Below, in pieces: positions 16,876-28,341 of a stretch of 64,000 nucleotides of DNA. A model generated the notes under the pieces. That model worked only from the letters and a program-made list of their open reading frames with translations. It did no database searches and was not told the DNA's origin. The DNA is from Streptomyces pseudovenezuelae (lineage in GTDB: Bacteria > Actinomycetota > Actinomycetes > Streptomycetales > Streptomycetaceae), in NCBI RefSeq assembly GCF_029892565.1, contig NZ_JARXVH010000028.1, positions 1 through 64,000 of the forward strand, given 5' to 3'. Both the position numbers and the translations under genes were made by a program. Each line of letters begins with the position of its first letter. The first letter of the stretch is position 1.

Positions 16876-17544
16876 ATGACAACGGTTGGATTCATCGGAA
16901 GTGGGCAGATCGGAAGCGCGGTCGCGCGGCTCGCCATCGAAGCCGGGCACCGGGTGGTGCTGAGCAACTCGCGTGGTCCCGAAACGCTCGCGGACTTGAT
17001 TGCGGAACTGGGGCCGCAGGCGTCGGCCGCATCGAGCACGGATGCCGCGGCGGCCGGCGACATCGTCGTGGTAGCGGTGCCAGTCAGGGCCTTTCCTGGG
17101 CTGCCCGCCGCGCCACTGGTCGGGAAAACAGTCATCGATACTTGCAACTACGGCTCCGAGCGGGATGGGCCCATCCCCGAACTCGACGATAAGTCGCTGC
17201 CCTCGAGCGCACTGCTGCTGCGCTATCTCCCGGACGCCGTGCTGGTGAAAGCGTTCAACAACATCTTCTACAAGCACCTGCTGTCACTCGGCCGCCCGGT
17301 AGGAGCAGCCGACCGCTCCTACCTGCCGATCGCCGGCGACTCCGCTGAGGCCAAGGCGACGGTGGCCGAGTTCATCGACTCGATCGGCTACAGCGTGGTG
17401 GACACAGGACCGCTGGCCGACAGCTGGCGGCAGGAGACGAGTACGCCGGTGTGGGGGACGCCATATGGACCGTACTCGGAGGAGGAAGGCCGGCCGGTCG
17501 GCGCGAATGCGATCCGCGCCGCCCTGGCCAGGGCCACGCGGTAA
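16876..17544 (+). CDS. NADPH:F420 reductase-like protein
   Basis: A 222-residue second member of the family: TTVGFIGSGQIGSAVARLA, GDIVVVAVPVRA, VIDTCNYG and VKAFNNIFYKHL. It diverges clearly from the 16085 copy and has a C-terminal extension (PYGPYSEEEGRPVGA) missing there. A ribosome site AAGGGAAGC precedes the ATG. It is the last gene before the full ISL3 copy and is probably functionally tied to the LLM enzyme. Confidence 0.82.
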   Translation: MTTVGFIGSGQIGSAVARLAIEAGHRVVLSNSRGPETLADLIAELGPQASAASSTDAAAAGDIVVVAVPVRAFPGLPAAPLVGKTVIDTCNYGSERDGPIPELDDKSLPSSALLLRYLPDAVLVKAFNNIFYKHLLSLGRPVGAADRSYLPIAGDSAEAKATVAEFIDSIGYSVVDTGPLADSWRQETSTPVWGTPYGPYSEEEGRPVGANAIRAALARATR

Positions 17545-17679
17545 CCGCAAGTCGGCGCGCGCCGCAGCACTTCTCGCTGCTCCCGCAAGGCCCATGAACG
17601 CGTGCAGCAGGTACACAAGATGGTCCCATAGAGGGGCCTGAGGAAGCGGGCCGTCGACAAGGCGCGCTCGACCTAAGCG
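17545..17679. other. Unassigned spacer before ISL3
   Basis: No recognisable gene. The sequence does not match the DNA that follows the other ISL3 end at 11551. Confidence 0.4.
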
Positions 17680-19135
17680 GGCTCCAACAGATGAGAGTGT
17701 GGTCCTCGCCGCTGGGACCGGTGCGTCGGTGACGGGATAGTCGTCGAGGTCTCCCGAGGATGGACGTTCTCACACTGCTCATCTGGACGCTCTCGGCATG
17801 CCCGACGCTACCGTCGCGGCGCGCCCCGATCATGGGTTCACGCGCGCTGATCTGACCACGTTCTGCCGTCTCGATGAGCTCGGACTCGAGGTGACCGGCC
17901 AACGTCTCGCACCCGACCGGGCCGTGCTCGCCTTTCGGGTCCTCGAACCCGACCAGTGGTGCCGCTGCTGCGGTGGCGAGGGGACCGTGCGTGACACGGT
18001 GACCAGGCGGCTCGCACACGAGCCGCTCGGCTGGCGGCCCACGACGTTGGCGGTCACGATCCGCCGCTACCGATGCGCCGAGTGCTCGCACGTGTGGCGC
18101 CAAGACACCACTCGCGCCGCAGAGCCACGAGCCAAGCTGTCACGTCGTGGGCTGCGGTGGGCGTTGGAGGCTCTGGTAGTCCAGCACCTCACCGTCGCCC
18201 GCGTCGCCGAGGGCCTCGGCGTCGCGTGGAACACCGCCAATGACGCCGTGCTGGCCGAGGGCAGACGGGTCCTGATCGACGACACCACCAGGTTCGACGA
18301 CGTCCGGGTCCTAGGCGTGGACGAGCACGTGTGGCGCCACACCAGGAAGGGGGACAAGTACGTCACCGTGGTCATCGGCCTCACCGGGATCCGCGACGGC
18401 ACCGGCCCAGCCAGGCTGCTCGACATGGTCGAGGGACGCTCGAAGCAGGCGTTCAAGACCTGGCTCAGCGAACGCCCGCAGGGGTGGCGCGACGGGATCG
18501 AGGTCGTCGCGATGGACGGGTTCACCGGCTTCAAGACTGCTCCCGCCGAGGAGCTCCCTGACGCGACGACCGTGATGGACCCGTTTCATGTCGTGCGCTT
18601 GGCCGGCGACGCGTTGGAACGGTGCCGGCGACGGATTCAGCAGATCACCCGTGGTCACCGCGGTAGAAAGGACGACCCGCTCTACCGGGCCCGTCGGACC
18701 CTGCACACCGGCGCCGATCTCCTCACCAAGAAGCAGAAGGACCGCCTCGTCGCGTTGTTCGACGGCGCGGACCACGTCCAGGTCGAGGCGACCTGGGGAA
18801 TCCACCAACGGATGATCGCCGCCTACCGCGAACCCGACCGCGTCAAGGGTCGCGAGCTGATGGTCAAGCTCATCGAGTCCGTCAGCGTCGGCGTCCCAAC
18901 GGTGCTGAGTGAACTGATCACCCTTGGACGGACCCTCAAGCAGCGTGCCGACGATGTTCTGGCCTACTTCGACCGGCCCGGCACAAGCAACGGACCGACG
19001 GAGGCCATCAATGGACGGCTCGAGCACCTACGCGGCTCAGCCCTCGGGTTTCGCAACCTCACCAACTACATCGCCAGATCCCTGCTCGAGTCCGGCGGGT
19101 TCAGGCCCCGACTACACCCTCGATTGTGAAGAGCC
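17680..19135 (+). mobile_element. ISL3-family insertion sequence
   Basis: About 1.45 kb. The right end is GACTACACCCTCGATTGTGAAGAGCC (19110-19135), whose reverse complement matches 21 of 26 positions of the intact left repeat seen at 11551. The local left end (17680-17705, GGCTCCAACAGATGAGAGTG) has lost a base and carries two changes, so mobility may be impaired. The transposase frame is intact. Confidence 0.85.
17798..19129 (+). CDS. ISL3-family transposase
   Basis: A 443-residue DDE transposase. An N-terminal zinc-binding stretch (CRCCG ... CAECSHVW) precedes an HTH, and the catalytic core has the first Asp in LGVDEHVWR, the second in VVAMDGFTGF and the Glu in GPTEAINGRLEHLR, followed by ALGFRN, the ISL3 C-terminal signature. 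Full length for the family, with no frameshift. The first ~90 codons are duplicated at 11670. Confidence 0.92.
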   Translation: MPDATVAARPDHGFTRADLTTFCRLDELGLEVTGQRLAPDRAVLAFRVLEPDQWCRCCGGEGTVRDTVTRRLAHEPLGWRPTTLAVTIRRYRCAECSHVWRQDTTRAAEPRAKLSRRGLRWALEALVVQHLTVARVAEGLGVAWNTANDAVLAEGRRVLIDDTTRFDDVRVLGVDEHVWRHTRKGDKYVTVVIGLTGIRDGTGPARLLDMVEGRSKQAFKTWLSERPQGWRDGIEVVAMDGFTGFKTAPAEELPDATTVMDPFHVVRLAGDALERCRRRIQQITRGHRGRKDDPLYRARRTLHTGADLLTKKQKDRLVALFDGADHVQVEATWGIHQRMIAAYREPDRVKGRELMVKLIESVSVGVPTVLSELITLGRTLKQRADDVLAYFDRPGTSNGPTEAINGRLEHLRGSALGFRNLTNYIARSLLESGGFRPRLHPRL

Positions 19136-19194
19136 GCCAATCTTCGAATGGTATTTGGTTGTTCACGGCCGTCTCGGCCGGCGCCGCCGCTGGG

Positions 19195-19986
19195 TCAGCC
19201 TGGCTTGACCGCCAGCGTCGCGAAATAGTTCGACATGTATTGGGCGGATGCGTTGGATTGATCCGGTGCTTCTGCGAAGCCGGTGAGGACGAAGCCCGCA
19301 GCGAGTTGCCCGCCGATCTGGTCGGTGAGGGTGTGACTGTATTCAAGAGGGGCATCCGCGCCGAACTTCGTGGCGCGTTCCTCGGCGGAGTACTGCGTGA
19401 CATCGCTGTAGGGCAGCTTGTGCACGACGACCAGCTCGCCGCGCTCGTCGAGGGCCTCGTGGTCGAACAAGTACACATCAGGGTTGAGGAAGCCCACGAG
19501 CAGAGTTCCGCCCGGTCGCAGGACGCGGAAGCACTCACGCCACACCGGTGCCAAGTCGGGTACAAACAGGTTCGAGACCGGGTGGAACACCACATCGAAT
19601 GCTGCGTCGCCCAAGGCGCTGAGGTCGCGCATGTCACCCAGGACGGTGCGCAGCTCAAGTCCGTCGCGCGCCGCCACCATCTGGTCCTGGCCGAGCTGGC
19701 GGGGCGAGTTGTCGAACACGGTGACCCGCGCCCCTGCGGCGGCGAGGATCGGACCCTGCTGACCACCGCCGGAGGCCAGGCACAACACGTCCTTGCCGGT
19801 CAGGTCCGTCGGCAGCCAGGAGCGGTCGACTGGCTCACGCCCGATGAGAACAATCGACCAGTCGCCCATGCGGGCGCGCTCGACATCCTCGGCGCTCACC
19901 GGCCTCGACCACTCGTTGCCCTCCTGGACGTACTTGTCCCAGGCTGCCCGATTATGGGCACCGGGGTCGACGACACGGTCCTGCAC
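19195..19986 (-). CDS. Class I SAM-dependent methyltransferase
   Basis: A 263-residue small-molecule methyltransferase. Motif I reads VLCLASGGGQQGPILAAAG (near residue 70), then VFDNSPRQLGQD, GDMRDLSAL and FHPVSNLF. The Gly-rich loop is the ASGGGQQ form common in an uncharacterised actinobacterial group. There is no obvious partner: an ISL3 copy lies downstream and an ISL3 remnant upstream, so it may be a stranded single gene. The substrate is unknown. Confidence 0.82.
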   Translation of the reverse strand: MQDRVVDPGAHNRAAWDKYVQEGNEWSRPVSAEDVERARMGDWSIVLIGREPVDRSWLPTDLTGKDVLCLASGGGQQGPILAAAGARVTVFDNSPRQLGQDQMVAARDGLELRTVLGDMRDLSALGDAAFDVVFHPVSNLFVPDLAPVWRECFRVLRPGGTLLVGFLNPDVYLFDHEALDERGELVVVHKLPYSDVTQYSAEERATKFGADAPLEYSHTLTDQIGGQLAAGFVLTGFAEAPDQSNASAQYMSNYFATLAVKPG

Positions 19987-20078
19987 GTTTAACTCCCTGC
20001 TACAGCCCAGCGGACACCAGCGGTACCGACAGTTCGGCGCCGCCAGCCAACACGATCACAGGCGCGGGCTCAACGAAA

Positions 20079-20206
20079 TTAGCGGGCGTCGAGGTGCCCC
20101 CGGGCTCGCCGGGTGGTTGCGCAGCGGGTGTGCAGGCGCTGGCTGACGGGGTGGCGGAAGCCGTAGGCGTCGCGGGCGACGGTCTTGATGACCCGGTTGT
20201 CGCATA
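20079..20206 (-). pseudogene. ISL3-type transposase C-terminal remnant
   Basis: The minus frame reads NRVIKTVARDAYGFRHPVSQ and then an Arg-rich tail to a stop at 20079. This matches the end of ISL3-like transposases (N-x-x-I-K-x-x-x-R-x-A-x-GFR). Everything upstream is gone. A longer overlapping frame (20000-20236) is Pro/Thr-rich and looks spurious. Confidence 0.6.
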
Positions 20207-20257
20207 GGTTCGCTCAGCTGAACAGAGACGCTTCATCGCTGCCTCCTTCTGCCCCGG

Positions 20258-22186
20258 TCACCGCTGGTAATGGGGGTCGCCCGGTGCGCTGTCGGGCCGG
20301 GCGGGTCTGTCCGTCGGCGCGTAGCTGCCGTTCGCCAGGCTCTTGGCCCGGGACTCCCCCACGGACTCACGCAGGGCACGGCGGAAGCGCCCGGGGCCCC
20401 AGGAACGGCCGCCCACGGCCTGTTCGAGTCGGTCGCGGCTCGTCGGACCGGCTTCTTGGAGCGCGTGGGTGATCTGTTCGATCTCGTCGTCGAGGCGTTG
20501 TTCGGCCATGGCGGACGTACGGCTTGCCGTGCCCGCGGTGCCGGCCATCCCCGGCGAGTACATGGTGCTGCCCGGTCCGGTGCCCGGGCGGTAGCGGCGG
20601 GCTCCGGCGCGCTCCCGCTCTCGGCGGGCGGTGCGGTCGGCGATCCGCAGTTCCCGCTCGTGCGCGGCCTGCCGGACGTGCGCGGGCCGGAGGCGGTCTC
20701 GTGCGTCCTGTGGCGCGGGCTCGTTGCGCCAGGCTGCCTCGGTTTCCTCAGCGGTGAGCGGCCGGGCGATGTTCTCCAGGGACTGCTGTTCGGCCCGGAC
20801 ACCGAAGAAGACCTCGGCCAGGCCGCCCAGCGCCATGGCTGCCGCTCCGACGAGGAAGCCGATGGCCACCAGGTCTGCATCGCCGCTGTGAATCAAGTGG
20901 CCGAACAGCAGCGGGCCGGTGATTCCGCCCACGGCCGTGCCGATCGCGAAGAACAGCGAGATGGACAGGGCTCGGGTCTCCATGGGGAAGACCTCGCTCA
21001 CCGTCAGGTAGGCCGAGCTCGCTCCCGCGGACGCCACGAAGAAGGTCAACGAGACCAGCAGGAAGAACCACCATGTCGTCAGGGAGCCGTTGATCAGCAG
21101 GACGGCGAGGACGGCTGCCACGACGGCCGAGCCGAAGTAGGTGCCCGCGATCATCGGCTTTCTGCCGACGGTGTCGAACAGCCGACCGAGAAGGAGTGGT
21201 CCGAGGAAGTTGGCGATCGCGAAGAGGGCAAGGAAGTAGGGGATCGAGCCGGAGCCGATGTCGAAGAAGCCGTTCAGGATCGTGCCCAGGTCGAAGACGA
21301 TCGCGTTGTACAGGAACGCCTGTCCGATGAAGAGCGCCAGACCGAGAACGGCGCGACGCGGGTATCGCCGCAGAGCCACGCCGGCGATCTCCGTGAACGG
21401 GATGACGTCGCGCTGCCGTACGGTGACCGCCTCTCCCGGTTCCGGCAGCTCGCGGCCGGTCTCTTGGCGCACCTCGGCCTCGATCCGGTCGACGATGCGT
21501 TCAGCCTCGGCTTGATGCCCGTGGATGAACAGCCAGCGCGGACTCTCCGGAACGTGGCGGCGTACCAGCATGATGCCCAGGCCCAGAATGCCGCCCAGGC
21601 CGAAGGCCAGCCGCCAGCCGAGGTCGGCTGCCAGCAGCCCCTCGTTGAGAAGCAGCACGGCGACCAGGCTGCCGAGCGCCGCACCGACCCAGTAGCTGCC
21701 GTTGATGGCCAGATCCACCTGCCCGCGGTTGCGGGCCGGAATCAGCTCGTCGATGGCCGAGTTGATCGCGGCATACTCTCCGCCGATGCCCATGCCGGTG
21801 ATGAAACGGGCGAGGTAGAGGTACCAGGCGTCGTGGGCGAACGCGGTCGCGACGGTGGCGAGGATATAGATGCCGAGCGTGAGCATGAACAGCTTCTTGC
21901 GCCCGTAGCGGTCGGTGAGACTCCCGAACAGGAGAGCGCCCGCGCACGCGCCTGCCACGTAGATGGCGGCGGCAGTGCCTATGTCGGCGCTGGTCAGGCC
22001 GATGCCGCTGCCCGGCTCCGTCATACGGGCGGCAACCGCCCCGACGATCGTCACTTCGAGTCCGTCCAGAATCCAGACGGCTCCCAGACCGATGACGATC
22101 CGCCAATGGAATCGGGACCACGGCAGCCGGTCAAGCCGGGCGGGGACCTTGGTCGTGATGACACCGAGCTCGGCGGTGCTGGTCAT
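20258..22186 (-). CDS. MFS transporter with long C-terminal cytoplasmic domain
   Basis: 642 residues. The first ~470 form a 12-helix metabolite:H+ symporter/sugar-porter type MFS, with LFGSLTDRYGRKKLFML (motif A), ARFITGMGIGGEYAAIN, and RHVPESPRWLFIHG at the central loop. The remaining ~170 residues are hydrophilic. They are Arg-rich (QAAHERELRIADRTARRERERAG), then hold a small helical, winged-helix-like segment (LDDEIEQITHALQEAG...RRALRESVGESRAK). Such a tail is unusual for MFS carriers. It lies just downstream of the chaperone operon on the same strand but is separated by a plus-strand gene, so co-transcription is uncertain. Confidence 0.85.
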   Translation of the reverse strand: MTSTAELGVITTKVPARLDRLPWSRFHWRIVIGLGAVWILDGLEVTIVGAVAARMTEPGSGIGLTSADIGTAAAIYVAGACAGALLFGSLTDRYGRKKLFMLTLGIYILATVATAFAHDAWYLYLARFITGMGIGGEYAAINSAIDELIPARNRGQVDLAINGSYWVGAALGSLVAVLLLNEGLLAADLGWRLAFGLGGILGLGIMLVRRHVPESPRWLFIHGHQAEAERIVDRIEAEVRQETGRELPEPGEAVTVRQRDVIPFTEIAGVALRRYPRRAVLGLALFIGQAFLYNAIVFDLGTILNGFFDIGSGSIPYFLALFAIANFLGPLLLGRLFDTVGRKPMIAGTYFGSAVVAAVLAVLLINGSLTTWWFFLLVSLTFFVASAGASSAYLTVSEVFPMETRALSISLFFAIGTAVGGITGPLLFGHLIHSGDADLVAIGFLVGAAAMALGGLAEVFFGVRAEQQSLENIARPLTAEETEAAWRNEPAPQDARDRLRPAHVRQAAHERELRIADRTARRERERAGARRYRPGTGPGSTMYSPGMAGTAGTASRTSAMAEQRLDDEIEQITHALQEAGPTSRDRLEQAVGGRSWGPGRFRRALRESVGESRAKSLANGSYAPTDRPARPDSAPGDPHYQR

Positions 22187-22274
22187 GCCACACCTCCTCG
22201 ATCAGGGCCTGGGCCGTTGCCTGGAGAGGGACAGAACAGGCCGGAATGGACAGGTCCGCATAGCGTGGTCTGCT

Positions 22275-22556
22275 GTGCTGCGCTGCCGCCTTCTGGGACA
22301 CCGTTTTCGCTTTCTCCATGAGGGCGACACGATGCTCTGGCGCTGCGCGCGTGGATGCGGAGCGGAGGGAAGCAAGCGGTATCCGACGGCCCAGGACGCC
22401 GAGCGTTACGCACGGGCATTCGACCACGAGGACCAGGCGGACATGGGCCGGCGAGCACCGCTGGGTCTGCTCCCCCTTCGGCTGCTCCGCGCCTGGCGTC
22501 TGCGGCGCCGAAAGGAAGCCGGTGAGCAGCCGCGTGTCGAGTCTCCGCCGCCGTGA
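22275..22556 (+). CDS. Small zinc-ribbon-like protein
   Basis: 93 residues from a GTG start. It matches a small family common in Streptomyces: N-terminal CRLLGHRFRF, then WRCARGCGAEGSKRY with Cys residues that could bind Zn together with the first Cys/His pair, and a basic tail (GLLPLRLLRAWRLRRRKE). No biochemical function is known. It is divergent from the MFS gene and convergent with the end of the hsp20 operon. Confidence 0.6.
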   Translation: MLRCRLLGHRFRFLHEGDTMLWRCARGCGAEGSKRYPTAQDAERYARAFDHEDQADMGRRAPLGLLPLRLLRAWRLRRRKEAGEQPRVESPPP

Positions 22557-22659
22557 GGGGTTGTGACAGGGGACGTCGTTCATGAGCCACCTCGGGTGTC
22601 GAGCCTCGCCGGCCCGGCCGCGGTGCCTGATGGGTGTCCGGAACCGCGGCGTTCGCGTC

Positions 22660-23157
22660 TCAGCCGCTGCTCTCGGTGCTTTCACTCCTCTCGCTGATCT
22701 CGACGTGCCGGGGCTTTGCGACCTCGGCCTTGGGGACGGTGATGGTGAGCACTCCGTCCGAGATCTGCGCATTGATCTTTTCGGTGTCGACCTCTCCGGG
22801 CAGCCGCAGCCGGTACTCGAAGGCGCCGCTGCGGCGGGCGCTCCGGCGCAGGACGCCTTTGCGTTCCTTCTCCTTGATCTCTCCGGTGACCACCAGCTCC
22901 TGGCCGTTGGCTTCGACGTTGATGTCCTTGCTCTTGACGCCGGGGAGTTCGATCTCGACGTGGAAGGCGTCGTCGGACTCCGTGACATCCGCCAGTGGTG
23001 TCCACGCGACTGCGGGCGCAGTGCCTCCCACCGTGGACTCGATCAGTCCGCTCATCTCGCTGAGCAGTTGGTCGAACTCCGTCAGCGGATTGCGTGCCCA
23101 GCCAAGAGGCCTGTCCTGCATTGCGCCACCGCGGTGGGGCCGGACGGGCGTGGTCAT
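22660..23157 (-). CDS. Hsp20/alpha-crystallin small heat shock protein
   Basis: A 165-residue holdase. The alpha-crystallin domain runs from about residue 55 to 150, with FHVEIELPGVKSKDINVEANGQELVVTGE, a beta-strand array, and GVLTITVPKAE (the G-x-L consensus). The C-terminal I-x-I-like motif is weak (HVEI). The ATG at 23157 has GGAGG at normal spacing; the ATG at 23163 is too close to it. It is the last gene of the nine-gene chaperone/redox operon, 41 bp after the flavoprotein. It would hold unfolded clients for DnaK/ClpB. A second, distinct Hsp20 is at 49402. Confidence 0.93.
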   Translation of the reverse strand: MTTPVRPHRGGAMQDRPLGWARNPLTEFDQLLSEMSGLIESTVGGTAPAVAWTPLADVTESDDAFHVEIELPGVKSKDINVEANGQELVVTGEIKEKERKGVLRRSARRSGAFEYRLRLPGEVDTEKINAQISDGVLTITVPKAEVAKPRHVEISERSESTESSG

Positions 23158-23198
23158 TTCCATCGCCTCCTTCTCATGATCTCGTCGCCCGCTGGGTG

Positions 23199-24980
23199 TC
23201 ATGCGAGCCAAGCGGACTCTTTCGGACGGGTGTGCGGAGAGCTGTCGGTGCCGCCGGGCGCGGCCGTGTGGTCCAGGTAGCGGTGCACGAAGTGGATGCT
23301 CATCGCGCCTTCGCCGACCGCGGAGGCCACGCGCTTCACCGAGCCGCTGCGGACGTCGCCGGCGGCGAAGACGCCAGGCAGACTGGTCTCCAACGTCAGG
23401 CAGTCGCGGCCCTGGCTCTGCCACAGTTCGGGAACGGAGCAGGCTTGTGCCTCCGCGCCGGTGAGCACGTAGCCGCGTGCGTCGAGGGCGAGCGCGCCGG
23501 ACAGCCACTGGGTGTGAGGGTCGGCGCCGGTGAAGACGAACAGGGCCCGCACCGCAAGGTGGCGATGCTCGCCCGTACGGTGGTCGATCACGGTGACCGC
23601 CTCGAGCGCCTTGTCGCCGAGTGCCTCCGTTATCTCGGTGTGCAGCAGCACGCGCACCCGAGGGTGGCGCTCGATCTGATCGATCAGGTAGCGGGACATG
23701 TGCGCCTCGATGCTCGGCCCACGGACTAGCAGATACACCTGTGGTGCGTACCCGGCCAGAAAGAGCACGGCCTGGCCTGCGGAGTTGCCGCCGCCGACCA
23801 CCGCCACCGGGTCGGCACGGCACTGCTGGGCCTCGTAGACGGTCGCCGAGTAGTGGACGCCCGTGCCCTCCAACGGCTCGATGCCGGGCACATGAAGGCG
23901 GCGGTAGCGGGCGCCGGTGGCCAGAACGACGGTACGGGCGGTGATCTCGCTGCCGTCGGCGAACCCGACGGCGTAGTGGCCGTCCCGCCGTTCGAGCCGG
24001 GCCGCTTCCGCCGGGACGCTGATCCGGGCGCCGAACTTGCCGGCCTGGAGCACGGCGCGCTCGGTGAGTTCGGCGCCGGAGATGCCGGCGGGGAAGCCGA
24101 AGCAGTTGTCGATGCGGGACGACGTCCCGGCCTGGCCGCCGGTAGCCATCGCCTCGACCACGGTCGTGCCGAGGCCCTCCGAGGCGGCGTTCACCGCGGC
24201 GGCGAGCCCGGCCGGACCGGAGCCGACGATCAGGAGATCGTCGCGGCCGTTGCCCGACGGCAGGGGCGGCAAGCCGATCAACCGGGCCAGTTCGGCGTTG
24301 CTCGGATTGCGCAGCAGGGTCGTGTCCCGCCAGATCACCAGCGGCGTCTGCTCCGGACCCACCGCGAAGCGGCGCAGCAGCGCCTCGGCCTCCTCGTCCG
24401 TCTCCAGATCGATCCAGCGGTGCGGCAGCCGGTTGCGGGCGGCGAACTCGCGCAGCCGCCGGGTGTCGGGCGAGTAGCGCGAGCCGATGATGCGGAACCC
24501 GGCGCCCTGCCCGACGAGCAGGGCACGGCGGCCCAGGCAGGCGCGCAGCACCACATCACCAAGGAGGGAGTCCCGGGTCACCAGGTCGCGCAGCTGATCC
24601 ATCGACAGGGCGAGGACCTCGCCGGGGTCCCTGACCACGGCGGCGTAGAAGGCCACCTGTCCGTTCAGGAGGCCGAGTTCGCCGATGAAGCGACCAGAGC
24701 CGTGCACCCGCAGCAGGTGTTCATCGGGCGCGCCGTAGCCCTCGACGATGGCGACCGAGCCGCTGAGGACGACGTAGAACATCTCGCACCGCTCCCCCTC
24801 CCGGATCAGCACGTCACCGGCGTCAACCGCACGCCGCCGGCCATGCTGCGCCAGGCGGGCCATCTGGTCGTCCGACAGGCGGGGATAGGCGCCGTAGATG
24901 TCGGGGGTCTCGAAGGGGACGCTCTCCTCCGCCTCGTCCGGCACCGGCGCTGCGCCCGGCCGCGTCTCGTCGCCGGACAT
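23199..24980 (-). CDS. cNMP-binding domain / thioredoxin-reductase-like flavoprotein
   Basis: About 593 residues in three parts. First comes a cyclic-nucleotide-binding domain (about 35-150; IREGERCEMFYVVLSGSVAI, GRFIGELGLLNG). Second is a thioredoxin-like segment (about 160-245). Third is a TrxR-like FAD/NAD(P)H oxidoreductase (about 248-580; LLIVGSGPAGLAAAVNAAS, VAVVGGGNSAGQAVLFLA, GVFAAGDVRSGSVKRVA). The TrxR active-site CxxC is absent: the equivalent stretch is TGGQAGTSSRIDNCFG. It may be a ligand-gated redox sensor. It starts with ATG 24980, sharing its first base with the stop of the zinc-finger gene. Electron donors and acceptors are unknown; the Trx next door is a candidate partner. 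Confidence 0.88.
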   Translation of the reverse strand: MSGDETRPGAAPVPDEAEESVPFETPDIYGAYPRLSDDQMARLAQHGRRRAVDAGDVLIREGERCEMFYVVLSGSVAIVEGYGAPDEHLLRVHGSGRFIGELGLLNGQVAFYAAVVRDPGEVLALSMDQLRDLVTRDSLLGDVVLRACLGRRALLVGQGAGFRIIGSRYSPDTRRLREFAARNRLPHRWIDLETDEEAEALLRRFAVGPEQTPLVIWRDTTLLRNPSNAELARLIGLPPLPSGNGRDDLLIVGSGPAGLAAAVNAASEGLGTTVVEAMATGGQAGTSSRIDNCFGFPAGISGAELTERAVLQAGKFGARISVPAEAARLERRDGHYAVGFADGSEITARTVVLATGARYRRLHVPGIEPLEGTGVHYSATVYEAQQCRADPVAVVGGGNSAGQAVLFLAGYAPQVYLLVRGPSIEAHMSRYLIDQIERHPRVRVLLHTEITEALGDKALEAVTVIDHRTGEHRHLAVRALFVFTGADPHTQWLSGALALDARGYVLTGAEAQACSVPELWQSQGRDCLTLETSLPGVFAAGDVRSGSVKRVASAVGEGAMSIHFVHRYLDHTAAPGGTDSSPHTRPKESAWLA

Positions 24981-25240
24981 CACACGAACGCCTCATGGAC
25001 GAAGCACCACCGCCAGTCCTCGCCGGGCTCCAGCGACGCCACGATCGGATGACCGTCGGCGGCGGCGTGACGGCGGGCGTGCCGGTTCGGCGAGGAATCG
25101 CAGCAGCCGACGTGGCCGCAGGTCAGGCAGAGCCTGAGGTGGACCCAGGGGGAATGAGTGGCCAGGCATTCCTCGCATCCCGGGGCGCGCGGGGTGACGG
25201 GGCGTACGAGGGCGAGGTGGGGGTCGGTTCGTACGGTCAT
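24980..25240 (-). CDS. UBP-type zinc finger protein
   Basis: 86 residues, almost wholly a zf-UBP domain: CEECLATHSPWVHLRLCLTCGHVGCCDSSPNRHARRHAAADGHPIV, with ordered Cys/His ligands (CxxC, CxxCGHVGC, HxxxHxxxxxH). In eukaryotes this fold binds the free C-terminus of ubiquitin. In actinobacteria such proteins occur alone and their ligand is unknown. It sits between trx (6 bp upstream) and the flavoprotein (overlapping), a fixed-looking redox/sensor trio inside a chaperone operon. Confidence 0.85.
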   Translation of the reverse strand: MTVRTDPHLALVRPVTPRAPGCEECLATHSPWVHLRLCLTCGHVGCCDSSPNRHARRHAAADGHPIVASLEPGEDWRWCFVHEAFV

Positions 25241-25246
25241 GGCCGA

Positions 25247-25701
25247 TCATCCTTTCCCGGCCGGTTCGCGGCCCGCGATCGACTGCTCCACCCACCGCCG
25301 CAGAGCAGGGGCAGGTGCGGCACCCGACTGCCGGGCGATGGTCTGTCCTTTGTCGAGGACCAGCAGCGTCGGTACCGCCTGGACCTCGAACCGCCGCGCC
25401 AGGCGCGGGTTCTCGTCGATGTCGACCTTGACCAGCTTGATCGTTCCCGCGAGATCGGTGGCGACCTTCTCCAGCGCGGGGCTCACCATGCGGCAGGGGC
25501 CGCACCAGGTGGCCCACAGGTCGACGACGACGGGCACGGTGGCCTGCTCGACGACCTCGGTGAAGTCGTCGTCACCCGCGTCGGCCATCCACGGCAGAGG
25601 CTGCTTGCAGTTGCCGCACGTGGGGCGGCCCTCGGCGGCCACGGGTACCCGGTTGGTGCGTCCGCAGTGCGGGCAGGTGACGTTGGTGGCTTGCACGGTA
25701 T

Positions 25702-25705
<4 letters not shown>
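25247..25705 (-). CDS. trxC: Thioredoxin with N-terminal zinc ribbon (Trx2/TrxC type)
   Basis: 152 residues. An N-terminal zinc ribbon (C11-x2-C14 ... C30-x2-C33) precedes a thioredoxin domain with the redox motif WCGPC (Cys68 and Cys71) and the cis-Pro in AVPTLLVL. This layout is that of the Trx2/TrxC class, linked in other bacteria to oxidative stress. The ATG overlaps the clpB stop (ATGA), so it is translated with the disaggregase. A decayed copy of its central part lies at 34767. Confidence 0.9.

Positions 25706-28331
<2,626 letters not shown>

Positions 28332-28341
<10 letters not shown>

Noticed and set aside
20000..20236. 78-codon Pro/Thr-rich minus ORF
   Set aside because: It overlaps the ISL3 transposase remnant read in another frame, which explains the sequence better.
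20270..22321. 683-codon plus-strand frame opposite the MFS gene
   Set aside because: Antisense shadow of a clear MFS protein, with no domain pattern of its own.
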